From Acidimicrobiaceae bacterium (GTDB lineage: Bacteria > Actinomycetota > Acidimicrobiia > Acidimicrobiales > RAAP-2), in contig PLZW01000019.1 in the NCBI GenBank assembly GCA_003153575.1, forward strand, positions 1-62,890: 62,890 nt of DNA. The letters are read 5' to 3'. Numbering within the stretch: the first letter of the stretch is position 1; every line of letters begins with the position of its first letter. A model generated the notes under the pieces. That model made no database searches, was not told the DNA's origin, and was given only the letters and a program-made list of their open reading frames with translations. This document shows positions 16,645 to 24,935 of this stretch, in pieces. A program made the translations under genes and the position numbers.

Positions 16645-17403
16645 ATGACCCCGTGGGCCGCCCTGGCCATCTTCTCCGCCGGGCTGGCCGCCGGCACCAT
16701 CAACGCCATCGTGGGCTCCGGGTCGCTCATCACCTTCCCGACCCTGCTCGCCCTCGGCTACCCGCCGGTGCTGGCCAACGTGTCGAACAACGTCGGCCTG
16801 GTGCCGGGCAGCGCCAGTGGGGCCGTCGCCTACCGCCGCGAGCTCGAGGGCCGACGGCCTCGGTTGGTCAAACTGGGGGCGGCGTCGCTCACCGGGGGGA
16901 TCACCGGGGCCGTCCTGCTCCTCGCCCTGCCGTCCAGTGTGTTCAAGGCGGCCATCCCCGCGCTCGTGCTCGTCGCCACCGTGCTGATGGCGGTCCAGCC
17001 CCGGGTCAGCGCCTGGCTGGCGGCGCGGGGCGAACGGCACGTCCACGGCGGGGCCCCGCTGCTGGTCGGGGTCTTCCTCACCGGCATCTACGGCGGCTAC
17101 TTCGGGGCCGCCCAGGGCGTCATCCTCATCAGCCTCCTGGCCATCTTCATCGACGACGACCTGCAGCGGCTCAACGGGACGAAGAACGTCCTGGCCCTGG
17201 TCGTCAACGGCGTGGCCGCCGTGACCTTCATCCTGTTCACCACGGTGTCGTGGTCGGTGGTGGCCCTCATCGCCGCGGGGTCCACCATCGGGGGCCAGCT
17301 GGGCGGCATCTACGGCAGGCGGTTGCCGGCCGACATCCTCCGGGTGTGCATCGTGGTGGTGGGGCTAGGCGTGGCCATCGTCCTCTTCGTGGCGTGGCAC
17401 TGA
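16645..17403 (+). CDS. TauE/SafE-family (UPF0721) membrane permease
   Basis: 252 residues with about eight hydrophobic segments in two repeats, each led by the family signature: AGTINAIVGSGSLITFPTLLALGYPPVLANVSNNV and GVFLTGIYGGYFGAAQGVILI. The family exports sulfite, sulfoacetate or related small organic anions; the substrate here is unknown. It is divergent from uppS (125-nt spacer, no gene) and 84 nt before dinG. Confidence 0.87.
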   Translation: MTPWAALAIFSAGLAAGTINAIVGSGSLITFPTLLALGYPPVLANVSNNVGLVPGSASGAVAYRRELEGRRPRLVKLGAASLTGGITGAVLLLALPSSVFKAAIPALVLVATVLMAVQPRVSAWLAARGERHVHGGAPLLVGVFLTGIYGGYFGAAQGVILISLLAIFIDDDLQRLNGTKNVLALVVNGVAAVTFILFTTVSWSVVALIAAGSTIGGQLGGIYGRRLPADILRVCIVVVGLGVAIVLFVAWH

Positions 17404-17452
17404 TCGGTCGAGGGATCAGGTCCGGGACGTCGACCGCGGCGGCGGCGGGCAG

Positions 17453-17467
17453 GCCGGGACGCCCGGC
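17453..17467 (+). terminator. Short GC hairpin after the TauE-type permease
   Basis: GCCGGG, loop ACG, CCCGGC, a 6-bp perfect stem 50 nt past the permease stop and 21 nt before dinG. There is no U tract. It could be a weak actinobacterial-type terminator or a chance GC palindrome. Confidence 0.3.
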
Positions 17468-17487
17468 ATGCCCGGTAGTGTCGGCGG

Positions 17488-19650
17488 ATGCCCGACGAGG
17501 TCGCCACCACCCTCCAGCGCGTGGCCGCCGGACTGCCCGGGGGAGGCGAGTCCCGTCCCGGACAGGTCGAGATGGCGGCAGCGGTGGCGGCGTCGCTGTC
17601 CGGCGGGCGCAACCTGGTCGTCCAGGCCGGCACCGGCACCGGCAAATCCCTCGCCTACCTGGTGCCCGCCGCACTGGCCGGCGAGCGGGTGGTGGTGGCC
17701 ACCGCCACCAAGGCCCTCCAGGACCAGCTGGCCGACAAGGACCTCCCGATGGTGGCGGCCGCTACGGACAACGACCTGACCTTCGCCGTCCTGAAGGGAC
17801 GCAGCAACTACGTCTGCCGCCAGCGGGTCAGTGAGATCGGTGGCACGGGCGCCCAGCTCACCCTCACCGCCGGCTCGGCCGACCCGCCGGACGCGGACGA
17901 CACCCTGACCCCGGGGGCCGACACCGGCACCGCGGACCCGGCCACCGTCGCCGACCAGGTGCGCAGCCTGGTCCGCTGGGCCGGGGACACGACCTCCGGC
18001 GACCGGGCCGAGCTGCCGTTCGAGCCCCACTTCCGGGCCTGGGCCATGGTCTCGACCACGGCGCGCGAGTGCCCGGGCGCCTTCCGGTGCCCGTCGGGCC
18101 GCGACTGCTTCGCCGAGCACGCCCGGGCGCGGGCCGCCGATGCCGACGTGATCGTCGTCAACACCCATCTCTACGGGGCGCACCTGGCCAGCGGCGGGGC
18201 CGTCCTGCCCGAGCACCGGGTCGTCGTATTCGACGAGGCCCACGCCGTCGAGGACGTGATGACCGACAGCCTCGGGCTCGAGGTCGGCCCCGGCCGGTTC
18301 CGGGCGCTGGCCACGGCGGCCAGATCCGTGCTCGACTCCGGCGACGACGGTTCCGGCCGGGCCGTCGAGGCCGTCGCCGATCTGGCCGACGTGTTCCATC
18401 GGGTCCTCCGACCGTGGTCGGGCCGACGGGTGCCCCAGCGGGACCTGGCCGACGGGAGCGGCATCGGCGCCGGGTCCGACGACCCGGCCGTCGATCGGGC
18501 GGAGGCACCGGCCCCGGTCGACGAGCCGGTCGGGCTCGATCTGGGGTTGGCACCGTTGGCGACCAGGCCGGCCAAGTCGCCCAGGACCTCCGCCGCCGGG
18601 ACGTCGAAGGCGACAGCGGTGGGCAGCGACCCCGACCTCGGGACGTTGCTCGCCCTGGCCAGCGGCCGGGTGGGCCGCCTGGTCGACCATCTGCGCCGCG
18701 CCGAGCGGGAGGCCGGCGACGCCGAGGCGCCGACCGACCGGTCGCGCCGCGACCGGGTGTTGCTGGCCGCCGGGCACCTGGCCGCCGACCTGGCCCGCGT
18801 CGCCCTCCTCACCAGCGAGGAGGTGGCCTGGGTGGAGGACAGCTCCCGGGCCCCGGCCCTGCGGGTCTCCCCGATCGACGTCGGGCCGATCCTGGCCGAG
18901 CAGCTGTGGCGCTCGGTCACCGGGGTCCTCACGTCGGCCACCGTGCCCGTCGGCCTGGCCGAGCGCCTCGGCATGCCGGCAGGCGACACCGAGACCCTCG
19001 ACGTGGGGAGTCCCTTCGACTACCGGGCCAACTCGCTGCTGTACGTGGCCGCCTCGTTGCCCGACCGGCGCTCGCCGGAGGCCGAGCCGGCCCTCCACCG
19101 GGAGCTCGAGACCCTGATCGTGGCGGCGGGCGGACGCACCCTCGCCCTGTTCACCAGTTGGCGGGCCATGCGGGCCGCCGTCGAGGCACTGTCCGACCGG
19201 CTGCCGTTCCCGATCCTGTCGCAGTCGGACCTGCCCAAGCCGGCCCTGGTGGAAGCCTTCCGGGGCGACGAGTCGACCTGCCTGTTCGCCACACTCGGAT
19301 TCTGGCAGGGGGTGGATGTGCCGGGCCCGACCCTCAGCCTGGTCACCATCGACCGGATCCCGTTCCCCCGTCCCGACGACCCCGTCCTCGAGGCCCGCCG
19401 CGAGCTGGCCGGGCCCGGGGCCTTCGGCAGCGTCGACCTTCCCCGGGCGGGCACGCTGCTCGCCCAGGGCGCGGGTCGGCTCATCCGCTCGTCGACCGAC
19501 CGGGGCGTGGTGGCCGTGCTCGACAGCCGCCTGGCCACCGCCCGCTACCGGGCGGCGCTGCTCGAGCGGGTCCCGCCGATGAAGCGGACCCTCGACCGTG
19601 ACGAGGTGGTGGCGTTCCTCGAAGCCATCGACGCCGCCGGTCGGGGCTGA
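17488..19650 (+). CDS. dinG: ATP-dependent DNA helicase, DinG/XPD family
   Basis: 720 residues, superfamily 2 helicase with an iron-sulfur cluster. SRPGQVEMA (Q motif), LVVQAGTGTGKSLAYLVPA (Walker A), TKALQDQL (Ia), cluster cysteines from NYVC through ECPGAFRCPSGRDCF, VVFDEAHAVED (DEAH box), LTSATVP (motif III), LFTSWRAM, FWQGVDVPG (motif V) and QGAGRLIRSSTDRGVVAVLDSR (motif VI). DinG enzymes unwind forked DNA, R-loops and G-quadruplexes 5' to 3'. Ends 16 nt from convergent era. Confidence 0.93.
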   Translation: MPDEVATTLQRVAAGLPGGGESRPGQVEMAAAVAASLSGGRNLVVQAGTGTGKSLAYLVPAALAGERVVVATATKALQDQLADKDLPMVAAATDNDLTFAVLKGRSNYVCRQRVSEIGGTGAQLTLTAGSADPPDADDTLTPGADTGTADPATVADQVRSLVRWAGDTTSGDRAELPFEPHFRAWAMVSTTARECPGAFRCPSGRDCFAEHARARAADADVIVVNTHLYGAHLASGGAVLPEHRVVVFDEAHAVEDVMTDSLGLEVGPGRFRALATAARSVLDSGDDGSGRAVEAVADLADVFHRVLRPWSGRRVPQRDLADGSGIGAGSDDPAVDRAEAPAPVDEPVGLDLGLAPLATRPAKSPRTSAAGTSKATAVGSDPDLGTLLALASGRVGRLVDHLRRAEREAGDAEAPTDRSRRDRVLLAAGHLAADLARVALLTSEEVAWVEDSSRAPALRVSPIDVGPILAEQLWRSVTGVLTSATVPVGLAERLGMPAGDTETLDVGSPFDYRANSLLYVAASLPDRRSPEAEPALHRELETLIVAAGGRTLALFTSWRAMRAAVEALSDRLPFPILSQSDLPKPALVEAFRGDESTCLFATLGFWQGVDVPGPTLSLVTIDRIPFPRPDDPVLEARRELAGPGAFGSVDLPRAGTLLAQGAGRLIRSSTDRGVVAVLDSRLATARYRAALLERVPPMKRTLDRDEVVAFLEAIDAAGRG

Positions 19651-19666
19651 CCCCCCGCGCCGGCGC

Positions 19667-20617
19667 TCAGAGCCCGAGCCGGTCGAGGGAGTCCTCGCGC
19701 TGCTGCCAGCGCTTCTCCACCCGGACGAACAGCTCGAGGAAGGCACCGGGCTCCATCTGGCTGCGCACCGCGGTGCCCACGTCTTTCAGGATGCTGCCAC
19801 CCTTGCCGATCACGATGCCCTTCTGGCTGTCGCGCTCGACCAGGATCTCGCAGCGGACCCGGGGCCACTCCCATTCGGTCACCCGGCAGGCGATGGAGTG
19901 CGGGAGCTCATCCGCCACCCGGTGGAGCAGCTCCTCGCGCACGAGGTCGGCCACCCAGAAGGCCTCGGCCACATCGGTGATCATGCCCTCGGGGTAGTAG
20001 CGGGGCCCTTCCGGCATGCGTTCGACCAGGGCGTCGACGAGGGCGGGCACCCCCGCGCCGGTGGCGGCCGACAGGGGGAAGTACTCGACCGGCACCGGTT
20101 CGCCCCCCTCCTCGGTGTCGATACCGTCGACCACGGCCGACACTCCGGTCAGGTGGCCGAGCACGCCGTGGCCCCCCACCCGGTCGATCTTGTTCACCAC
20201 CACGAACAGCGTGGGCCTACCTGCGCCGGCGGCCCCGAGCTCGCGGCCGAGCTCCGCGGTGCGGGCCATGGCCCGCACCCGCTGGACCGAGTGGGCCAGC
20301 ACCATCCGGTCACCGGGGCCCACCGCCCCGGTGGCCTCGACCATGGCCACCACGGCGTCGACATCGTCGAGGGAGGAGGTGGCCGACTCGTTCATCCGCT
20401 CGCCCAACGCCGTCTTGGGCTTGTGCAGTCCCGGGGTGTCGACGAACACGATCTGCGCGTCGGGCCGGTTGAGCACGCCCCGCACCTGGGACCGGGTGGT
20501 GTTGGGCCGGGGGGAGACGATGCTGACCTTGACGCCGACCATGGCGTTGACGAGGGTCGACTTGCCGACGTTGGGACGGCCGACCACCGCCACGAAGCCC
20601 GACCGGAACGTGCTCAC
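19667..20617 (-). CDS. era: GTPase Era, 16S rRNA assembly factor
   Basis: 316 residues. GTPase motifs: GRPNVGKSTLVNAM (G1), NTTR (G2), DTPGLH (G3), VNKIDR (G4), SAA (G5); C-terminal KH domain with a GKGGSILKDVGTAVRSQME loop that binds the 3' end of 16S rRNA. No ATG is available: GTG 20617 (VSTFRSGFVAVVGR) overlaps the corC stop as GTGA, so coupling supports it. Last gene of the hrcA-to-era string. Confidence 0.93.
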   Translation of the reverse strand: MSTFRSGFVAVVGRPNVGKSTLVNAMVGVKVSIVSPRPNTTRSQVRGVLNRPDAQIVFVDTPGLHKPKTALGERMNESATSSLDDVDAVVAMVEATGAVGPGDRMVLAHSVQRVRAMARTAELGRELGAAGAGRPTLFVVVNKIDRVGGHGVLGHLTGVSAVVDGIDTEEGGEPVPVEYFPLSAATGAGVPALVDALVERMPEGPRYYPEGMITDVAEAFWVADLVREELLHRVADELPHSIACRVTEWEWPRVRCEILVERDSQKGIVIGKGGSILKDVGTAVRSQMEPGAFLELFVRVEKRWQQREDSLDRLGL

Positions 20618-21918
20618 CGTCCGTCCGGGGCGGCGGCGCTGCGCGATGTGGCGGCCGACGGCTCGATCGAGACCCGCTCGATGCGGCGGCCGTTGACCTG
20701 GTCGACGACCAGTCGGAGCCCGTCGGAGGTGACCGACTCCCCGGCCACCGGCACGTGGCCGAGGAGGTCGAAGACGAGACCGCCCACCGTGTCCCACGCC
20801 CCGGTCGGGAGGTGGGCGTCCAGCAGGTCGTTGACCTCGTCGACCGGCAGGCGGGCGCTCACGCGCAGCCCACCGCCCGGCAACTGTTCGACCGGCGTCT
20901 CCTCGACGTCGAACTCGTCCACGATCTCCCCCACCAGCTCCTCGATCAGGTCCTCCAAGGTGACCAGGCCCGCCGTCCCGCCGTACTCGTTGACCACCAC
21001 GGCCAGGTGGAACTTGTCCGACTGCATCTCGCGCATGAGGTTCGACACCCGCTTGGTCTCGGGGACGAAGTGGGCCTCCCGGACGTGGGGTCCGATCGGC
21101 TCGTCCCCCTGTCCCGCCCGCACGATTCGGATCATGTCCTTGGTGTACGCGATGCCGATGACGTCGTCGATCTGCTGCTCGACGGTCGGCAGGCGGCTGC
21201 GGCCGGCCTCGAGCGCGAGGTCGAGGGCGACTTCGACCGTCACGTCGGCGGCGATGGTCATCATGTCGGTGCGGGGCACCATCACCTCGCGCACGACGGT
21301 GTCGCCGAACTCGATGATCGAGTGGATGAGGGCCCGCTCCTCGGTTTCGATGACGTCGCCCTCGACAGCGACATCGGCCATGGCCAACAGCTCGGACTCG
21401 GTGACCAGGGAGCCCATGTACCCGCCGGAGTGGCCGATGAACAGATTGGCCAGGCCGATCAGTCCCTTCGAGACCATGCGGACCGGCCAGAACCGCACCA
21501 CCGCCGAGACGAAGGGGGCGCTCAGCAGGGCGGCGCGCTCAGGGTGGTGGACGGCCCAGTTTTTCGGAACGGCTTCGGCGAAGACGAAGATGATCACGAT
21601 CTCGAACACGGTGGCGGCCGCCACCCCCCAGGCACCGAACCACCGGACGGCCAGGATGCCGACCAGGGTGGCCACCACCAGCTGGCAGATCAGCACCAGG
21701 AGCAGGACCGGGTTGAGGAAGCCCTGGGGGTCGTCGGTGAGCCGCAGCAGTACCTTGGCCCCCCGCTTGCCGTCGTCGGCCAGGCCCTTGGCCTTGGCCC
21801 GCGACATCCGCACCAGCGCCGTCTCGGCCAGGGCCAGCAGGGCCGAGGCGGCCAGCAGGACCACCACGACCACGGTGAGGGCCACGTCCTCGGGGCCGAA
21901 GGTGGTGGCCGGCGTCAT
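20614..21918 (-). CDS. CNNM/CorC-type membrane protein with CBS pair and transporter-associated domain
   Basis: 434 residues: N-terminal DUF21/CNNM membrane domain with four hydrophobic segments (ALLALAETALVRMSRAKA, FVFAEAVPKNWAVHHPERAA), two CBS domains (REVMVPRTDMMTIAAD and FHLAVVVNEYGGTAGLVTLEDLIEELVGEI), and a C-terminal CorC_HlyC domain ending near ERVSIEP. Members are linked to magnesium homeostasis; hemolysin labels are historical. The ATG overlaps the ybeY stop by 4 nt. Confidence 0.9.
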   Translation of the reverse strand: MTPATTFGPEDVALTVVVVVLLAASALLALAETALVRMSRAKAKGLADDGKRGAKVLLRLTDDPQGFLNPVLLLVLICQLVVATLVGILAVRWFGAWGVAAATVFEIVIIFVFAEAVPKNWAVHHPERAALLSAPFVSAVVRFWPVRMVSKGLIGLANLFIGHSGGYMGSLVTESELLAMADVAVEGDVIETEERALIHSIIEFGDTVVREVMVPRTDMMTIAADVTVEVALDLALEAGRSRLPTVEQQIDDVIGIAYTKDMIRIVRAGQGDEPIGPHVREAHFVPETKRVSNLMREMQSDKFHLAVVVNEYGGTAGLVTLEDLIEELVGEIVDEFDVEETPVEQLPGGGLRVSARLPVDEVNDLLDAHLPTGAWDTVGGLVFDLLGHVPVAGESVTSDGLRLVVDQVNGRRIERVSIEPSAATSRSAAAPDGR

Positions 21919-22439
21919 GGGGACGTGTCGACCGGGGGCGCCACCCGGTAGTAGCGGTCGAGCAGCTGCTGCTCCCGCCGCTCCATCCGATCCGCCTCGT
22001 CGTCGAGGCTGTGGTCCATCCCGAGGAGATGGAGGATGCCGTGGACGACGAGGAGAGCGATCTCGTCGTCGAACGTCACCCCGTGGTCGACGGCGTTGAA
22101 GGCAGCGACGGTGGGGCAGATCACCACGTCGCCGAGGAGGAGGTGGCGGCCGGTGGCGGCCTCGATGGTGGCGGGTCCCGTCCCGCCCTCGTCTGGAGTG
22201 CGCCCGCCGCGGTCGAACTCGTCCTCGATGGGGAAGGACAGGACGTCGGTCGGGCCCTGCTTGTCGAGGAACCGCTGGTTGAGGGCGGCGATCGCCGGCT
22301 CGTCGATGAACAGCAGGGAGACCTCGGTGTCGGAGGTGATGCCCTCTGCCTCGAGCACCGCCCGGGCGAGTGCTGCCCACCGCTCGACGGCCACCGGGTG
22401 GTCGGCCTGCTCGTCCGCCGCGTAGATGTCGAGGGTCAC
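21915..22439 (-). CDS. ybeY: Endoribonuclease YbeY, rRNA maturation
   Basis: 174 residues with the zinc-binding signature HGILHLLGMDHSLDDEADRME and the family strand LNQRFLDKQGPTDVLSFP. YbeY takes part in 16S rRNA 3' processing and ribosome quality control. Start and stop both overlap neighbours (phoH and corC) by 4 nt. Confidence 0.95.
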   Translation of the reverse strand: MTLDIYAADEQADHPVAVERWAALARAVLEAEGITSDTEVSLLFIDEPAIAALNQRFLDKQGPTDVLSFPIEDEFDRGGRTPDEGGTGPATIEAATGRHLLLGDVVICPTVAAFNAVDHGVTFDDEIALLVVHGILHLLGMDHSLDDEADRMERREQQLLDRYYRVAPPVDTSP

Positions 22440-23443
22440 GACGTCCCCCCGCCGGCCGGACGCGACCCGTTGGGACTGCCGCCGGCCGGGGCCCGGTCAT
22501 AGGCGGTCACGATGTCGGCGACGATCTTGTGGCGCACCACGTCCTGGGCCTGCAGGTGCACGAAGGCCAGGTCGGGGACGCCGCCCAGGGTCTCCTCCAG
22601 TCCGACCAGTCCGGACCGGCCGCCGGGGACGTCGACCTGGGTCATGTCGCCGGTGATGACGGCCTTGGAGCCGAAGCCGATGCGGGTCAGGAACATCTTC
22701 ATCTGCTCGGGACTGGTGTTCTGGGCCTCGTCGAGGATGATGAAGGAGTTGTTGAGGGTGCGCCCCCGCATGAAGGCGAGCGGAGCCACCTCGACGGCGC
22801 CCTTGTCGATGAGACGCTGGGCCCCCTCGGCCTCGAGCAGGTCGTGGAGGGCGTCGTAGAGGGGGCGGAGATAGGGGTCGACCTTGGCGAGCATGTCGCC
22901 GGGCAGGAAGCCGAGGCGCTCGCCGGCCTCGACGGCGGGGCGGGTCAGGATGATGCGGCTGACCTGGCGGGCCTGGAGGGCCTGGACGGCCAGGGCCACC
23001 GCCAGGTACGACTTGCCGGTCCCGGCCGGTCCGATCCCGAACGTCACGATGTTGCGGGTGATGGCGTCGGCGTAGGCCTTCTGGCCACCGGTCTTGGGGC
23101 GCACCGCCCGGCCCCGCGACGAACGGAGGAGCTCGCTGGTGAGGACCTCGGAGGGGCGGACGTCGTCGCGCATCATGTCGATGGTCCGCTTCAGCTGGAC
23201 GGTGTCGAGGCCCTGCCCGGACTCCAGCAGGATGATGAGCTCGTGGAAGAGGGAGGCCACCCGGTCGGCGTCGCCGGCGGCGTCGGATCCGGTGGCCTCC
23301 ACGGTCACCTCGTTGCCCCGCACGGCGATGTGCACGTCGGGGAAGGCATCCTCGATCTGGCGCAGCAGCTCATCGCGCTGGCCGAGGAGACCGGCCATGA
23401 GGTGGTTGCCGGGAACGAGGATCTTTACCGGGGTGCCTGCCAC
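22436..23443 (-). CDS. phoH: PhoH-like ATPase
   Basis: 335 residues. N-terminal KH-like region (DVHIAVRGNEVTVEA), then an SF1-type ATPase core: GIGPAGTGKSYLAVALAVQAL (Walker A), RPAVEAGERLGFLPGDM, FIILDEAQNTSPEQMKMFLTRIG (Walker B), ITGDMTQVDVP. PhoH proteins are RNA-linked ATPases commonly encoded with ybeY, as here. No phosphate regulation is apparent. Confidence 0.93.
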   Translation of the reverse strand: MAGTPVKILVPGNHLMAGLLGQRDELLRQIEDAFPDVHIAVRGNEVTVEATGSDAAGDADRVASLFHELIILLESGQGLDTVQLKRTIDMMRDDVRPSEVLTSELLRSSRGRAVRPKTGGQKAYADAITRNIVTFGIGPAGTGKSYLAVALAVQALQARQVSRIILTRPAVEAGERLGFLPGDMLAKVDPYLRPLYDALHDLLEAEGAQRLIDKGAVEVAPLAFMRGRTLNNSFIILDEAQNTSPEQMKMFLTRIGFGSKAVITGDMTQVDVPGGRSGLVGLEETLGGVPDLAFVHLQAQDVVRHKIVADIVTAYDRAPAGGSPNGSRPAGGGTS

Positions 23444-23520
23444 GAGCGTTCTGCCTGCGACCCTACCAGCGGGCCGTCCCGGTCCGGACGGATCGCGTAC
23501 GGGAGCCCTACGGGTCCCGG

Positions 23521-23871
23521 TCAGCCCGGCGGCCAGTCGAACGGCCGGCCGCCCAGGACGTGGACGTGGAGGTGGGGCACGGAGTTGGAGGCGTCCGGTC
23601 CGATGTTGAACACCAGGCGGTAGCCCCGGTCGTCGGCCCCGATCCCCTCGGCGTCGGCTACCGCCTTGGCCGCCACCAGCAGGGCGGCAACGTCGTCGGC
23701 GTCCTCGGGCACGACGGTCCCGGCGTTGACGATGTGGCGCACGGGGACCACGAGCACGTGCACGGGCGCCTGGGGGTGGATGTCACGGAAGGCAACGGTT
23801 CGCTCGTCTCGGTGGACGATGTCGGCCGCCACGTCGCCGGCGACGATGGAACAGAAGAGGCAGTCGGCCAT
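23521..23871 (-). CDS. HIT-family nucleotide phosphoramidase (HinT-like)
   Basis: 116 residues: MADCLFCSIVAGDVAADIVHRDERTVAF, HVLVVPVRHI and the catalytic histidine triad in SVPHLHVHVLGGR. HinT enzymes hydrolyse purine nucleoside phosphoramidates. A second ATG three codons upstream is possible, but GAGG is 10 nt before 23871. It lies between the HTH pair and phoH. Confidence 0.93.
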   Translation of the reverse strand: MADCLFCSIVAGDVAADIVHRDERTVAFRDIHPQAPVHVLVVPVRHIVNAGTVVPEDADDVAALLVAAKAVADAEGIGADDRGYRLVFNIGPDASNSVPHLHVHVLGGRPFDWPPG

Positions 23872-23907
23872 GCCGATCATCCTCGCGCGCGCAACCGTCC
23901 GGTGCGC

Positions 23908-24189
23908 TCACCCCTCGGCGGCGACCGACTCCACGTCCACCCGGTGGACCACCTGGGTGGGTCCCTTCACCTCGGGATAGAGGTGCTCGAGGCTGCCCGG
24001 GGTGATCCGGCTGGACTCGATGAACGCGTCCACGTCGGACTCCTGCAGCCGGATGACCCTCCCGAACTTGTAGGCGGCGAGACCGCCCTCGTCGATGAAC
24101 CGGTAGAGGCTGCGCAACGTGACGCCGAGTCGCTCGGCGGCCGCTTTGGTGCTCAGCCAACTGATCGACTCGCCCCTGCCGTCCCCCAT
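23908..24189 (-). CDS. Small helix-turn-helix protein, excisionase (HTH_17)/BldC-like
   Basis: 93 residues. WLSTKAAAERLGVTLRSLYRFIDEGGLAAYKFGRVIRLQESDVDAFIES is a MerR-type winged helix as in phage excisionases and the streptomycete developmental regulator BldC, followed by a 30-residue acidic C-terminus. Its ATG overlaps the stop of the BldD-like gene (ATGA), so the two are made together and may act together. It is longer than BldC itself (about 68 residues), so strict orthology is uncertain. Confidence 0.8.
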   Translation of the reverse strand: MGDGRGESISWLSTKAAAERLGVTLRSLYRFIDEGGLAAYKFGRVIRLQESDVDAFIESSRITPGSLEHLYPEVKGPTQVVHRVDVESVAAEG

Positions 24190-24782
24190 CAGACGGCGAC
24201 GAGCAGCCCGAGCTCGTCCAGTCGGGCACCCATGGAGTCCGGCGTCACGCCGAAGAGGCAGGCGATGGCCCGCACGTCCTCGGCCCGGATGGTGATCATC
24301 CGGCCGTTGAAGTCCTGGCGGTGGACCTGGATCATGCTGAGGAAGCGGCGTAGGAGGTCCCGTTCGGGACCCGACACCGTGTGCAGCTTGGTCAGGTCGA
24401 TGGCCACCTTGTCGGGCACGGTCGACACCGCCGCGGCGCGGCGCCCGCTGGTGGAGCCGTTCTCGGACGTACCCGACGCCCCCCACCGACCGCCCGCCAT
24501 GGCGTCGTCGTTCGGGAGCAGCTGGTCGACCGGCACGTCGTAGAGCTTGGCGAGGCGCTGGAGCCGGGGCACCGAGATGGCCCGTTCGCCCCGCTCGTAG
24601 GCCCCGAGGACCGATGCCTTGAACTCCTGGTCGGACATGGCTTCCACGGCCTGGAGCGAGAGGCGCATCTGTTTGCGCATCGCCCGCAGCCTCGAACCGA
24701 CGGCACGAGCGTAGGCGACCCGGGCCGCCTCCTCCTGCTCGTCGTCGTCCGATGCCACGACTGCCTTTTCGGTCACCGTCAT
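24189..24782 (-). CDS. bldD: BldD-like transcriptional regulator
   Basis: 197 residues. N-terminal XRE-type DNA-binding domain: VGSRLRAMRKQMRLSLQAVEAMSDQEFKASVLGAYERGERAISVPRLQRLAKLYDVPVDQLL (about 28-90). C-terminal BldD domain (about 120-195): TVPDKVAIDLTKL, LLRRFLSMIQVHRQDFNGRMITIRAEDVRAIACLFG. In Streptomyces, BldD is the master developmental repressor and is dimerised by cyclic di-GMP through RGD-x8-RQDD; here the equivalent reads RQD(155-157)-x8-RAED(166-169). GGAGG lies 6 nt before the ATG and TTGACC (24830-24835, minus) may be a -35. Two BldD-box-like sites lie upstream, suggesting autoregulation. Confidence 0.85.
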   Translation of the reverse strand: MTVTEKAVVASDDDEQEEAARVAYARAVGSRLRAMRKQMRLSLQAVEAMSDQEFKASVLGAYERGERAISVPRLQRLAKLYDVPVDQLLPNDDAMAGGRWGASGTSENGSTSGRRAAAVSTVPDKVAIDLTKLHTVSGPERDLLRRFLSMIQVHRQDFNGRMITIRAEDVRAIACLFGVTPDSMGARLDELGLLVAV

Positions 24783-24855
24783 GCCACGCCTCCGCTCCCC
24801 AACGATCGCCCCTCGAGCTCAGGCGCACGGGTCAACCCGTCGCTGAGCATTGCCC

Positions 24856-24868
24856 TCACGCAGCGTGG
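24856..24868 (-). promoter_or_regulatory. BldD-box-like site 1 upstream of bldD
   Basis: TCACGCAGCGTGG fits the BldD consensus TNACNC(A/T)GNGTNA, as I recall it, at every fixed position except the last base. It lies 74 nt before the bldD ATG, in the region expected for its promoter, in the 153-nt spacer between rsmE and bldD. BldD of Streptomyces represses its own gene through such a site. Confidence 0.55.
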
Positions 24869-24922
24869 CCGGCACGTTCGGTGCCGGATGCTGCATGATT
24901 TCCTGTCACTGACCAGTTTTCC

Positions 24923-24935
24923 TCACGGAGCGTGG
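24923..24935 (-). promoter_or_regulatory. BldD-box-like site 2, 67 bp upstream of site 1
   Basis: TCACGGAGCGTGG differs from site 1 at a single base and matches the BldD consensus at all but two fixed positions. It touches the end of rsmE (stop at 24936-24938). Two near-identical boxes in one short spacer are unlikely by chance. Confidence 0.5.
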
